Assembly (NCBI GenBank): GCA_009617715.1
Contig: VTFK01000023.1
Location: forward strand, 2,108,001 to 2,172,000
Reading direction: 5' to 3'
Length of the DNA: 64,000 bases
Source: Plectrocnemia conspersa
Lineage: Eukaryota > Arthropoda > Insecta > Trichoptera > Polycentropodidae
Part shown: one piece after another, positions 35,245 through 47,836 of the stretch
How positions within the stretch are numbered: position 1 is the stretch's first letter
Layout: every line of letters starts with the position of its first letter
Translations under genes and position numbers: made by a program
Notes under the pieces: model-generated
What the model was told of the DNA's origin: nothing
The model's database searches: none
Seen by the model: only the letters and a program-made list of their open reading frames with translations

Positions 35245-36479
35245 TAGAATTGGAATTGTTGTTCAATATCAAATTTAACTAAATAAATACTTACATATAA
35301 GAGATAGCAGTCATTGTTTAATCACTGAAATAAATGAGTTTGAATTCATATAAGCACTGATTTTCTAACCACATAACCAGAGATATTAGAGGTAGCAATA
35401 ATCATAATAATCACAATACAATAATCTATAATAAATTCAATACATCATTCGATATATAAAAACGTTTTATAGCACAAGCTCTTGATAGATTGAAAGATTA
35501 TTTCATTAAGGCGATTTGTTTCTTATGATAAAAAAATATTGCATAAACTTCAAGTAGTGAACAGCAAGTTTTTTATTTATAGGACTTTGTATTAAAATGC
35601 TTACAAATATTTTTTGTATTAAAATGTAATTCAAATGCTGTTTTGGTTTAAAGCATTGCAGTGATAAGTTCATTTTTAGTGAGTCAATTTTCATCTTCAA
35701 CTTCTAACATATTTTTTTTAATTCCATAAACAAGCTGCAGAAATTTATCTTGAATTAGCCACAATAAAATATATTTTAATATTATCCAAAATAAATTTAA
35801 AAAAAAATAAAAAAAATATATTTATTTTACTGCAATATTTAATATCACAGAAATATGTAATGAACATTAATATTTTTTACTCAAAACTTTTTTTATCAAT
35901 ATCAGATGTATTTTTTAAGATAATGATGTCTTCATTATTGGTTCTAAATGCTATAAAATAGATTAACTTCCTGTAATTCAAACTTTGCTACACGCATTAG
36001 TTTAGATAAAAAAAATGTATTTTCATGAAAGCTCGTAGACATCCTCAAAATATTCGCTTGTAATATAATCGTTAAGAGAGTCACAGTAAGATTTTTATCC
36101 CATGCAGGAAAAAATACTTGCTCCAGTCCAGTAATATCTTTCATCAACTGCAATTGAAAATGTTAGATAGTTTTTCACTTAGTTTAGTTGCAATTTAATT
36201 CATTCTCACTGCATTGACAGTAACATAGATAATGACAGTGAAATATTTTAAATTGTATTACTTTTTCCGAAAAATAAATTTCTGCAATTTTTTACAAAGC
36301 TTAGCTATATGTTCCAAGATAACGAAGCTGACTTTCACGATGCTTTTATTGCTTTCACGATGTTATCAGGCATTTTTAATATTTTCTCAACAAAAAACGG
36401 GCAACATCTTGGGTAACTTTAACCTTTACCGATTCTAAGAAACTGGCAAAATTTTCGGGCCGACCAAAAATATTTGTTA
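35245..36479. other. AT-rich spacer
   Basis: Nothing recognisable on either strand apart from short unsupported open frames. Confidence 0.4.
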
Positions 36480-36606
36480 AACGTTGCTATTTGTTAATAT
36501 ATATTTTTAGCGCTTTCAGTTTAAGAATTAAACTACACGAACGCAAATTTGCATTGCGAAAATTCCGCCCCCAAGTAAGTGCCGCCCGGGGCGTTCCGCC
36601 CCACCC
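36480..36606. repeat. Truncated relic of the hAT MITE, copy 3
   Basis: Matches the right half of copies 1 and 2: TTAAGAATTAAACTACAC in place of TTAAGAACCACACTRGAC, then CCCAAGTAAGTGCCGCCCGG. Both terminal repeats are missing. Confidence 0.6.
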
Positions 36607-37322
36607 CATTACCTCCTTGATACTTTGCTGAGTACAAATAAAGCGCCAGAATATGACTTAATCACAAGAGTAATACTAAAATAATTAACCTTATTAATAA
36701 AATACGTGTCTACTTTATGGAATACTTTACATTTTTCATATTTTGAACAATATAGAGATAAAAAATCCTTTATCGATTATTGAAAAAATGAAATTCTAGT
36801 TCGCTGACAGGCAAATTTTATAGCTTAAAAAAGAAAGCTCCTATAACATATTTACAAATTATTTATTCTCACGTGGAGCGATTTTTTCTTATCGGATTTA
36901 TAATGTAGTTCTTAGATTTCTTAAACTGATTAAAGTAGTTGAGAAAATCGTATAGAATTTATTGATATTTAAATATTTCCGAATTAAAGGCTTCCAAGAA
37001 AGCGTTTCATATTTTCAAACATCTATAACGAACCCATCTTTTTTATGCAGCGGTTGTAAAACATTAAAAAATATTCGTACAAATTATTTTTTACGAAACA
37101 AAAAATTTACATAAAAATATTGATTGCTGATTTCTAAAATCTGCAATTTTTAAAAAAAAATGTGATTTCTCATTTTGGCATTTCTCTCAAAAAACTTTTT
37201 GAGAAGAAGCACTACTTGTAACGGAAAATTTTCAGTGAAATAATAATAATAAATTGGAATACATATAGTTGGCACTAATTTTTTTTTATATTTATTTAAC
37301 TATTGTAAGTAATATTGTAAGT

Positions 37323-37972
37323 TAATAAAGAGGAAATAGAATTAATTACTGAAAAGGAATATCCAATATTTTTAGGGTTAACTGAAACCCATATCACAAA
37401 TGACATTGAAGAATTTGAACTAAATATTGGCAATTATAATATAATTAGATGTGATTCTAATTCCAGACATACAGGAGGTGTTATACTGTATATTAGAAAT
37501 GATATAAAATTCAATACTATATTTAAAAATAATCAAGATAAGACATACTGGTCTATCACAGTTAAGATTTTTATTGAAAAAAATTCCCATAATATTATGT
37601 ATAGCATACAGATCTCCAAATAGTAATCCGAATATATTCATAGAATTTATAAATAATATTGCAGAATGGAGTTTTGATCAAATTTTGGATACTGTTTTAA
37701 TTGGAGATTGGAATTTTAATTGGAACAAATGTGAAGATTTTTACACAGCAAAATTAGAAAAAATATCAAATATATTTGGTTTAAGACAATGTGTCAAAGA
37801 AAATACAAGGACTAATAATAGATCGAGCACATTAATAGATTTAGTATTTACCAACAACAAAAAAATTTATTGTGAAGTAAAATCAACTCCAAGAATAACT
37901 GACCATTCAATTGTATATATTTATATAGAAAAACATAATGAACTTAAGTTTAAAAAAAAAAAAAAAAATTGA
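37323..37972 (+). pseudogene. LINE endonuclease (exonuclease/endonuclease/phosphatase fold), broken
   Basis: Part of the LINE at 37323-40145. ETH, GDWNFNW, DLVFTN and TDHS match the conserved Glu, Asp/Asn and Asp-His positions of APE-type LINE endonucleases. One frameshift near 37580, and the downstream frame is lost at a run of 16 A (37952-37967). Confidence 0.8.
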
Positions 37973-38419
37973 TATAATTAAAAAAATTAATTTTAATAAA
38001 TTAAGATTAGAATTACAAAAATGTGACTGGAATGTAGATAATATGGATGTTAATAGGATATGGAACAAAATTTATAAGAATATAGTAGATTGTAAAACAA
38101 AAAAAGTCAATATAATTTAAAAAAAAGGAATATCGTTACAACCCAAAACCGTGGTTTAATGATGATGTTAAAAAATGCTATAAAAGAAAAGAGATGAGTC
38201 ATACAAAATTTTTTCAAATATTAAAAAACAGAACAAATAGAATATAAAGTCTTTAATGAAAAATGGAAAACATACACACAATGTAGAAATATGGCAGTCA
38301 AAGTATTAAGAATGGCTAAAAAAGAAATGGTATGAAAAATTGATAGATGAAATACAAAATGATCCAAATAAGATGTGGAAATCAATAAAACAATTAATTA
38401 ATCCAACTCAGAAAAAAAC

Positions 38420-40145
38420 GACATAATAAAATGGAAATTAATGGAAATATATATCAAGATCCTTATATAATGGCAGAAAAGATGAATACATATTACATTG
38501 AGAGCATAGAAGAAATTGTAAATTCAATACCAAGGATTAGTAATTTAGTACAATATAATAATAAAACATTAATTGTAAAATTTAGTAAATTTAAATCAGT
38601 ATCATTAGATGAAATTCATAACATAATATGTAAAATTTAAAAAAGGAACTAGTACTGATGAACTAGATATAAATATAATTAAAGAAACATGGGAAATAAT
38701 AGGAACTAAATTAAATTATTTAATAAATAAAGCACTCTCATTAGGAGAAATGCCTGAAAATTTAAAGATTGCTACTATTGTACCTATACCTAAAATAAAA
38801 AAAAATAGTAAAAAAAGTTGAAGAAATGAGACCAATCAACATGCTACCGTGTATAGAAAAAAAAATAATAGAAGAAGTAGTAATCAAACAATTAAAGGAA
38901 TTTATTACTTCTCAAAACATAATATGTGAACAACAATCGGGATTCAGAGAAAAGCATTCCACTGAAACTGCATTACAAGTAGTGATAAATGATTGGCTGT
39001 TGGCTAAGGATACAAACAAAATCATTGGAGCAGTTTTCTTGGATTTCAAGAGAGCCTTCGAAACAATAGACAGAGAAATAATGTTGAAGAAATTGGAGAG
39101 TATAGGTATAAAGTGATATAGTTTTGAGATGGTTTAATAATTACTTATATAAAAAAAAAACAAAAAAGTTAAGATAAATAATGTATGTTCTGAAGAGAGG
39201 TTAGTGTATTATGGAGTACCACAAGGGTCTAAATTGGGACCATTGTTGTTTGTTTTATATATGAATGATATAGTTAATAACGTAAAGAAAATGTAAAGTT
39301 CATCTATTTGCGGATGACACATTGATCTATTGCATGGGTGATAACATTGAAGAAGTTGTGAGTAATTTGAATGATGAATTAGGTGTGTTAGAGATATGGT
39401 TAAAGAATAATGTACTTAAATTAAATGAGAATAAAACTAAATGTATGTTTATTAATTATAAAAATGTGTTAGATGATAGTACCAAAATAGTAATAAATAA
39501 CTCTAATATAGAAATAGTGGATAATATAAAATATTTAGGAGTAATTGTTGATACAAAATTAAACTTTAAAGAACATTGTAATTACATATTAAAAAAAATT
39601 AGTAGAAAAATAGGTTTATTATCTAGATTAAGAAATATATTAAGTATAAATACAAAAAAAATAATTTACAATAGTATATTGCCCCATTTTAATTATTGTG
39701 CAACACTATTAAATATGTTAAATAAATTAGACAAACAAATGTTGCAAAAAATTACAAAATAGGGCAATGAGAGTAATCTTAAATAAAAAATAGATTAACT
39801 AATTGTAAAAGTATGATTGATAGATTAGAATGGTTGAATGTTCAAGAAATATTGAGTATGAATGTTTTAGTATTTATATATAAGTTAGAAAATAATATGT
39901 TACCACACTATTTTAATAAGTATTTAATAAGAAATAAAGATGTACATAAATATAATACTAGAAATAGAGAAAATTTAAAGATAATTAAGTATAAGAAAAC
40001 GAGTACGGCTAGGGGAATTATGTACGGAGGTTTTAATTTATATAATAGTCTTCAAGAGAAACCGAAACAGCAAAAATATAACGGGTTTTATAAATGGAAT
40101 AAAAAAAAAAAACACCTTCGTACATATAGAAATAAAATATTATAA
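38420..40145 (+). pseudogene. LINE reverse transcriptase, broken by frameshifts
   Basis: Part of the same LINE. Reverse-transcriptase blocks are in proper order with an intact FADD active-site box, but the frame changes at about 38640, 38815, 39115, 39165, 39295 and 39762. The catalytic residues survive; the reading frame does not. Confidence 0.85.
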
Positions 40146-42050
40146 TATTAAGTCTTTATTATTGTATTTTTTTTCTGTTATGTATTTTTTATATATTTTT
40201 TATATTTTTCTTTCTGTTATTGTAAATCAAAATGTACTCAGGCGTGTTCAATCGCAATCTATAAAGCAACCAAAAACCACGTTGTAATCATTGATTTTCA
40301 TTCCCAGATTTTAATCTTAAATTTAAATGTTACAGCAATCATATAAAAAATATCAGAAAGTTAGCATAACTAACAATTTAAGGTATAGAGATAAAACATA
40401 ATTTAAAGTCTGAAATCAATTTATGAAATAGAATTAAAGATTCAATTAAATTTTTTTCTGTTGTGTACAATATCAAAGTACTTGAAAATGTAATGAATAA
40501 AAATGGTACTCCAGAAATCTTAAATGATACATGAAGTATTGATACATATTCCATGGCAAACAGTATACAATTTGATACATTTATGGTTGCCCTGCTTGCA
40601 ACCATTTTATAAAAAGCTTTTGTATTTTTCTTTGATATTTTTTATATTGTTATTACTACTATAAAGATAAAATATATTCTATTTTATATTTTTAATTTCC
40701 TCTTATAAACTATAAAATGGTTTTAAACTTGCAACAATTTTTAAGTATGTATTTTTCTGTATTCCTAATTTTGAAATGAACGTTTATATATGATACATAT
40801 TTTTATATAAAAAATTGTTAAGTATTGCTCTCTTATATTTACACTATTTTTAATTAATTAAAATTAATATACAAAACTTCTAATCAAATGTATAAACTAT
40901 CAGTTAAAAAATATCTACAGTTCTAATTTAATATATTTTTTTCAAAATCAGTTGTTCATATCTGGTTGATAAAAAACGATATCAATTTAGGCTGTTAAAA
41001 AAATACAAAAGGGATGAAGAATCCAAGATGATTGGACCTCACACCTGACATCAAGTTGGAAAAGAGATTTATAAGAGAGTTTTATGACAGCTCGTTCACT
41101 TAGCAATCGAACTTTTGGGACCTTTCACCCTTTAACCTCAAGACTAATGGATTACCGATATTATAATGAAACTAGCTATACATTTTGCAAATATTGTAAT
41201 ATATGCAATTTTTTCATAATAAGTTATAAACACAATATAAGTGTAAACAATGGGTTTTGATGACGTTCGCCCACGTCAATCTGATTTGATTGCTTAGTGA
41301 AAAAATGTTACAGCATTTAACGCTCATATAATTAATATGAAAAATATATAAACATGAGTCGAATTATGTCGAAATAACGTGTTGTGCTCGTGAATAACAA
41401 TGTGCATTTGAAGGATCAGCGATTGAGAACCTTTGATTTTTTTTTAAATCATTAGTAATTTTTAAAATAATAAGGGCAGCATTTAGTACATATGTTCAAA
41501 AAAACGATGTATTATGTATATTTTATTCATTTATTTTTAATATTATATTATATAATAATTTTATATAAATTAAAATTAAATTATTATATTTACATATTAC
41601 ATTAACTAAAAATAGGAAGTAGTTCAACTAAATATTAAGATTAAAATATATAAAGTGCGGTATAAGCTCAAACTTTGCTTCCGGGAATTACTGGATTTAA
41701 TATTGTTCAATCAAACGTTATACATAAGACATTTCAACGCTCTGCTTTGGGTGCCGCATAATTTGTCACAAAATAATTTAATGGTTATTCTGAATGAGGT
41801 CCAGAAAATTTATCGCTAGTAATTTACCGCTGCGTTGATTGGTTGCATAAACAATTTATAGCCTACAAATTATTGCTAACATATTTTATCGCCAGGCAAT
41901 ACATACAATTTATATAAATTTATTGGTCATTTTTAATTTAAAATAATACAGTTTAATATGGAATAGTGCAATTAAAAAAGAATCATTTGACACATTTTAA
42001 CTGGCATAGTTAGCGTAATTATATTCATACTATAAAAAATATAGCTTTAC
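40146..42050. other. AT-rich spacer, including the probable LINE 3' UTR
   Basis: Begins with T-rich DNA that may be LINE 3' UTR; the element's end is not clear. No other feature supported. Confidence 0.4.
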
Positions 42051-42054
42051 TGTA

Positions 42055-42200
42055 ACAGTTGCGAAACGTCCATTTGCTGTTCAAACCCAAACCAAACCTA
42101 ATAAAAGTTCTAAAACTAATTATAGTTTTTTAACTTATACTAGACCAATACGTTTAGGTTAGGTTTGGGCTTGAACAGCAAATGGACGTTTTGCAACTGT
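42055..42200. mobile_element. Palindromic MITE, 146 bp, ACAGTTGCGAAACGTCCATT termini
   Basis: The first and last ~46 bases are inverted copies (ACAGTTGCGAAACGTCCATT, GCTGTTCAAACCCAAACC on the left; AACAGCAAATGGACGTTTTG, CAACTGT on the right). Half copies occur at 2525-2580, 50417-50490 and, inverted, about 61360-61410. Non-coding. Target duplication ambiguous (TA or TAA). Confidence 0.8.
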
Positions 42201-43063
42201 ATAATTGAGTTTCATAGACATTTTAAAACAGAATATAAGGTAAACCTTAGATTTAAAAAAATATTTATTAGACGTGCCACACCGTCAATTAACCAATGAA
42301 TAAGTATAAATATACTAGCAATTATTTGTATGGTGCGATCAATTGACGCGGTGGTAAGCTGCTATCGATTACTTGCTGGCAGTAAATTGCTGGCGGTGAA
42401 TTGCGAACGATACATTTTTCTAGACGCTTGTTAGAATATTACATAAAAACGACACTGGTAAATTCTAAATGATAATTGCACAAGAAAAAGGTTATATTGT
42501 GTATGTGATGATATATCAATTGTGTAGTGTATTATGAACCTTTACAATTTAGACTTTTAATTTAATTAAAAACAGCCACATTAAGTAAAAAAAGGCATTA
42601 TTTTTTACTTGACTTCTAGTTCAATCCTCACAAAAAAAATCTTGATTATGGTAAAGTTTTTGCCGTGAAAATGAAGATGTTTATTAGAAATACTTTTTAA
42701 AAGCATAATAAATTTAATTATTGCCATAGTTTAAGACTTACAAAACAAGTTTATTCGTTACGTCGACGCACGTGACGATCGGAAATCGGTTTATGAGACT
42801 ATTGGTGTTCTTTAAAAATGCTATATTATATTGAAATAAATTACGAGATTGTTCCATGACAGTATTACCAAATCTCTAGTTGTTTAAATTATGACCAATA
42901 TACAAAAGCATTATTTTAAAAAGATGACAAACAGTAAAAATCTGTTTCCATCCATTTCTTTTACATCATTTTAATAGTGAAGTAGTTGCGTCATCAGTCT
43001 TTTCCAATCTCATAATACTGGTTAAAATAAACTATATGCGATTGAGTTTAAAAGTTATATTAT

Positions 43064-43097
43064 GGACGAGAGCATGACTTTCGTCATGCTCTCGTCC
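43064..43097. other. Perfect 15-bp hairpin with a 4-nt loop
   Basis: GGACGAGAGCATGAC, loop TTTC, GTCATGCTCTCGTCC: fully complementary arms, and much more GC-rich than its surroundings. Could be a remnant of a larger fold-back or a structured RNA element. It is too short and lacks a T-run, so I do not call it a terminator. Confidence 0.8.
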
Positions 43098-43250
43098 TTG
43101 GCCGGTCGTCCCCATTAAAGCTTCCTGTTACCTTGCTTTCACGCTGCAATCTACAAAGAGTCTGTCATCTTTAAATGATAATTTGAGACATTTAAAGCAT
43201 TTTCAAAGCTTTTTTTTTTACTCTTAATCAATCAAAATTGCATTGTGAGT

Positions 43251-43474
43251 TATAAAAAGGTTTCTTTCAATGGTACTGTTTTCATCAGTTTGTGACGCCT
43301 GACCCAGTGTGAGCCAAGGCATTTCCACTGGTGGCCTTCCCTCGACTGGAGGTGATAAAGTGTCCAAGAATGGCGCTTCTCGTAATTCTCGCGATGGGGG
43401 TCCCTGGTGGTCGGACCTCACCTTATAATAGGCTTATTTATGCGCGCGCACAACGGCGGGACGCAAATTTCTAA
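43251..43474 (+). promoter_or_regulatory. Possible core promoter (TATAAAAAGG and TCAGTT initiator) with a short ORF
   Basis: TATAAAAA (43251) and an arthropod-type initiator TCAGT (43285-43289) are 36 bases apart, slightly more than the usual spacing. Downstream, ATG at 43370 with A at -3 and G at +4 opens 34 codons beginning MALLVILAMGVPGGRTS, a hydrophobic start that could be a signal peptide or first exon. A 65-codon minus-strand frame overlaps it. The block is GC-rich, so it is either a real promoter or a conserved non-coding element; evidence is thin. Confidence 0.2.
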
Positions 43475-45469
43475 TCAACAATACACAAATGCGTTTCTCT
43501 TTTGATTTATAAACTACAATAAAGCAGCGACAATCAATTTAATCGACGCCAATGGACTGCAATATAGGCGTAGACGCCGTATAAAATCCAATAATAACGC
43601 TGTGAATGAGGTAACTATCGTATTATTTAAATGGACTTTTTTATGATAGGTATTTTACGTATATGGTGATTTAATGGCGAATTGTTTTTTTATACGTGTA
43701 TATACGGGATTGACTTTATCCTACACATTTTAAAGAATTTAGATTGAACAACTGCACCACTTCTATGACGAATACTAGGGTTAATTCGTTGTGGTAAAAT
43801 CTTTTTGTTTGCTCGTTGCTAATAATATTTTTGTCAGTCAGACTATTTAAGAGCCAGTATATTTTTTGACACTTTTCCTTAATCTAAAATATTTTAGTAA
43901 AAAACTATTTTATATATTTTTTTTATCATATTGGCCAAAAAACATATAACTGTTTATTTTCACCTGATGACATGGTTCAGAAACATTTATGAAACTGCAA
44001 TGCAAATTTAAGCTCACGTGATTTTCTATCGAAGGGATAAAAATAAACATTTTTATTATTTATCTCTTTCTCCGTTCCGGCAATAAAGCTAATACCTTCC
44101 ATTCCGGAATATTAGAAGCACGCCCTCTGGATTTCACAAAAATGCTAGAGACATTTTTTACTGTATCTTTTGATACATTAACGATGAACAAAATACATCT
44201 GATCTGAATAAATTTATTTCACTTTCATCAGATAGATTTTACTCAATCTAAAACAGTCATTTCATGCATGTTTCTATACTATCATACATATATATATAGA
44301 CACATTTTTTCAATCAATAACGATTTTTTTCAGCACTTATATGACTGCATACACTTCATAGTATATAAGGGTTGTCCACATTTATGCTTATATAAAATAT
44401 TTCTCAAACAATCAATGGCATTTTCACGCTCATCAATTTATCACATTCATAGTATCACACAATTTTCACCAATGGTAGTTATTTTAACCCTTAACCCGAT
44501 TTATTGCACCACTTCGACTTTTTTTTTAAATCTCTGAATTAATGATTGGTTTTGACTGACAGATTATAAATTTTCTCTTGTCGATAATTGCCGAAAATAC
44601 AATAATATTTCATTTTTTATGGAGATATGCCATTATGATTTTTATAAATATTTTCACTACAAAATCTGACAGTTAATTGCTTAAATAGCCACCTAAAAAC
44701 ATAATAGCTATTGTGGCAGTTTTAAGAAAAACCAAGGCATTTAGATGTGAAACATACTATTTTTGTAATGAATATTCCCGCTGTTAATATACTCGATCAC
44801 TTTCCGTTGATGTTGACTTAATTGTGAGCAAACATTTATATAAAATATTTTGATTAAGTCTGTTTTCTAGTTTGTTGCAAAGTCTTAAATTAATTTCGTC
44901 GACTACATTGCTTATTTTTTTACCGAAAAAACATTCTGGTGGTTTATTTACTGTTTGCTTAATTTTTCTTCGATTGTTAATGTCATATTAATTAAATCGG
45001 CATCAGTATTCTCTTCATTAACTATTTCAGTATTTGATTACGAAATATCTAAATTAGAAACAAATCGGTCTAGTAAATTTTCCTAATTATTCAAATATAT
45101 ATTCTTAGGAGCAACTTTATAAATAATTAAATATATTAAATCAATGAACTGTTAATTTTATCTTGCTTCAATTTTTAACTTCTGTGCTAAGAACATTCTT
45201 AGTGATAAAGTTGTGTTAATTTCAGGAAAAAAGCACATATTTTACCAAAAACACCAAATAAAATAAATAGTAATAATCAGCTTTTTTCATCTTCGAAACA
45301 ATTTTGATGCAACTTACTTTATTACAATGAATAATTTGTATTTATACATAATTATATATTTATCCAAGAAAAGTAGTATTTAATAATTTATTTAATACAT
45401 ATTTACATTGACATTGTTTTAATACATATTAGACGACATGCATTTAATGTATTAGTAAATACAAATATG

Positions 45470-46125
45470 AGATCATCCTCTCACGAGCGATATGAATGAA
45501 CCTCTTTTTTTATTTCCTTCAATTCGTTCAACACAAATCATTAATAATACATCATTCAATATTTACGATACATCGATCGCTTGTTTATTTACGACAATGC
45601 CATGACGATACCATGACAAATGTCTACACAAGATTGTTCGACTAATCCTTTAACTCTTTAACATATAACCAAACAACGTTTCATAATGATTAATCGACAT
45701 GTCCGACGTTGTGTTACGAATTTGTTGTACAACATCGTGAATTCTGTTACATATGAAGTAACTTGTCGTGTGCCACGATAAAGAATCGACCTTTTGTTCT
45801 TTAAGATTATTTTTTTATATTTATTTTTCATTTAACCAATTAGGCACACCTTGGGTGAGTTAATTTTTGTTATTTAAAATGTGCGATTTATTCGCGCGGG
45901 GGCATTACTGGACGCGGTCTTAACCCTTTTTTCTCTCTTACTCTTTCGAGTGTTGATTTATTATGTGTATTGGTGGAATATAATGTTAACAAAATACGTC
46001 TTGTTGTCGATGACAATATCATAAAGTACGTCCGCTCATATTGGACACGAGCCCAGTCATAAACCAAGGGATTTCTCCGTGAGGAGTGAGACCTCCTCCA
46101 GAGGAAGGCAGAGATTCCCAATATT
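45470..46125. other. Mildly GC-richer region with an unassigned minus-strand ORF (45888-46121)
   Basis: The 77-codon minus-strand frame begins MGISAFLWRRSHSSRRNPLV. No domain, promoter or splice signal supports it as a gene, and the segment may be repeat-derived. Confidence 0.2.
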
Positions 46126-46373
46126 GAATAAAACTATATAAAAAAATTTAATTTATAATATTATTTTATTAAAAATAAATAAAATAGGAAAGCACTTATC
46201 TGAACGAACTTCGGTCAGATGTGTCAATTAATTATCAATGCTATAAATATAAGCTTGAAATACGAGTTGTTCTGAGAATCGTCGTTATCTCTCTTGAATG
46301 GTCAAAAAGGCAAACGGTCGTCACACTTTGTTGTTGTTGTTCACCAAAGGTTGAAGCCTCAATAGATATATAT

Positions 46374-47078
46374 GTTACACTGAATCCGCCAAATTGCTTA
46401 TTTCGTTCCTAAAAAGTGCAAGCCCGTTGCTTCATTCATGAATTTGCCAAATGATTTGCCGAATGCGTGAATTGGGTAGAAATTGTGTTGCTTATTTCGG
46501 GCGTTGTGTTTTTTTTGTATGTAAACCAAATGTCATTTGATTAAATAAAAATAAATTAACTACAGTAATGTTCATCTTCATTTACAATAGCAAAAAAGTA
46601 TACAATTATAATAATGACGACGTACAAATTTACAGATTAGGTGTGAGCGAGCGTTAGATAGAACAGTGAAACCCTATGATTAATTGCAGAAAGTTATTCA
46701 TGGGGTGTTCACTGTTCTGATTAACGCTTGCTCGCATCTAACCTGTCCAATAGTTTTTTTTATTTTTTTTATAGTATATAATTATTTTATTTCATTAAAT
46801 TACAATATTTGATAATCTCCCAACATCACTTACACGACCAGATAAAGGTATTTGATATTTATATGCTTTGTAAGAAAAAAAAATTTGAACTCTTCAATAA
46901 ACGTGACGTTTCGCAACTGTTTAAATGACCTTTGGCTTAGTTCAAAAAAACAGTAATGCATGAATTCTGCAGATAATTTGCTTAATTCACGAATAAGGCA
47001 ACGGGCTTACACTTTTCATGAACTAAGCGATTTTTTCCCCATTCCACGAAATAAGCAATTCCATAGATTCAGTGTAAC
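46374..47078. mobile_element. Inverted-repeat DNA element, 705 bp, GTTACACTGAATC termini
   Basis: Left end GTTACACTGAATC...AATTGCTTATTTCGT...AAAAGTGCAAGCCCGTTGC and the inverse on the right (GCAACGGGCTTACACTTTT ... ACGAAATAAGCAATT ... GATTCAGTGTAAC) form terminal inverted repeats of about 70-100 bp with an indel. Flanked by TAT on both sides. It hosts a smaller MITE. Non-coding interior. Confidence 0.75.
46632..46746. mobile_element. Small MITE (115 bp) nested in the 705-bp element, 39-bp inverted repeats
   Basis: ACAGATTAGGTGTGAGCGAG...GAACAGTGAA (46632-46670) pairs with the inverted TTCACTGTTC...CTCGCATCTAACCTGT (46708-46746). The inner part GGGGTGTTCACTGTTCTG recurs at about 2908-2927 in the H2.0 intron. 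Confidence 0.7.
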
Positions 47079-47494
47079 TATGACAGCAAAACTGCGAGTA
47101 AAACATTTTGTAGTGATTCTTTTAGTTTTAATCTAAATATTAAAGACATTGTGCTAAAGCTCAAACCTAATTTTTGATAGAATTTATAATATATTATGTA
47201 TTAATTTTAAAATACAATTAAAAAATATTTTTAAATATTTTATTATTTAATATTTATTTTTCCTAAATAGTATCTACAAATTTTAAAGTCTTTATTTATG
47301 TATGATATATAAAAAATTTAATAATACTATTGAAATTAATGTATTATTTAAGCATAAATCGAGTTAATTTATCTCTGTGGCAAAATCATATTATACAATA
47401 TTATTTTTGTAATATAAACTTATATTTTAATATTTTTATGTTTTTAAATGTGAAGTGCTAAATAAGCCGCAATCAAATTATCTTACGTTAAACA

Positions 47495-47500
47495 TTTATT
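47495..47500 (-). terminator. Poly(A) signal AATAAA (minus strand)
   Basis: Plus-strand TTTATT about 45 bases past the stop codon of the 47.5-kb exon, a suitable distance for its 3' end. Confidence 0.4.
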
Positions 47501-47546
47501 TTTAGTAACGTTTTAAAAATACATACAAACATATAATTATTTTTAA

Positions 47547-47836
47547 TTACTGCTCACTGGAGAGAGGGAAAAATCCGAGAGGCACAGGTTCTTTGGTAAC
47601 ATGATATCTAAAGGATGCGGTCATTGTCGCTTTTCTGGCGGCGATTCTCTGGATGGCATAGGTGCAATGGCGCAGGTTCTCTGGGAGTCTCCGAGCCGTA
47701 GCACTAATCTCTAGAGACGTCAATTTGGCTGGCTCTAATAGGATCTTCTGATGGCCTAACTTTGGTCCGACTCTTACATTCATCTTCATGGGAAGTTCAC
47801 CTGCTACTAACGAATAGATTGCCCATTCTGACTTGT
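47547..47836 (-). CDS. Probable 3'-terminal exon of an unidentified protein-coding gene (95 aa)
   Basis: 290 bases, clearly more GC-rich than the flanks, open in one frame from a plausible acceptor (CCTTTGCCTAAATAG, minus strand) to a stop at 47547. Reads KSEWAIYSLVAGELPMKMNV..., then ...GPKLGHQKILLEPAKL... and ends ...PVPLGFFPLSSEQ. A start at an internal ATG would give an 80-residue protein. It has a well-placed AATAAA at 47495-47500. I do not recognise the family; no transmembrane or signal segment is seen. It lies on the same strand as, and 0.4 kb downstream of, the 195-aa gene, but that gene has its own stop, so the upstream exons of this one must lie elsewhere, possibly making the 48-52 kb genes nested in its intron. 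It could also be a small intronless gene. Confidence 0.5.

Larger units (their letters stand above)
37323..40145 (+). mobile_element. Jockey/CR1-group LINE, 5'-truncated, frameshifted (endonuclease + reverse transcriptase)
   Basis: Consecutive frames encode the two LINE enzymes in order. Endonuclease: FLGLTETH (about 37370), TGGVILYIRND, then GDWNFNW, LIDLVFTN and ITDHSIV (37574-37930). Reverse transcriptase: RPINMLPCIEKKIIEE (38826), QQSGFREKHSTETALQ, VFLDFKRAFETIDRE, YGVPQGSKLGPLLF (about 39212), the catalytic FADDTLIY (about 39310), LKLNENKTKCMFI and a thumb/C-terminal part to 40145. The endonuclease start is missing, so it is truncated as LINEs usually are. At least eight frame breaks occur, several at long A runs. 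Codon use is extremely A-rich, unlike the LINE at 56.6 kb, so the two belong to different families. It would act in nuclear target-primed reverse transcription if intact. Confidence 0.88.

Noticed and set aside
43064..43097. Rho-independent-type terminator
   Set aside because: The hairpin has no following T-run, and such terminators are not used by eukaryotic Pol II.
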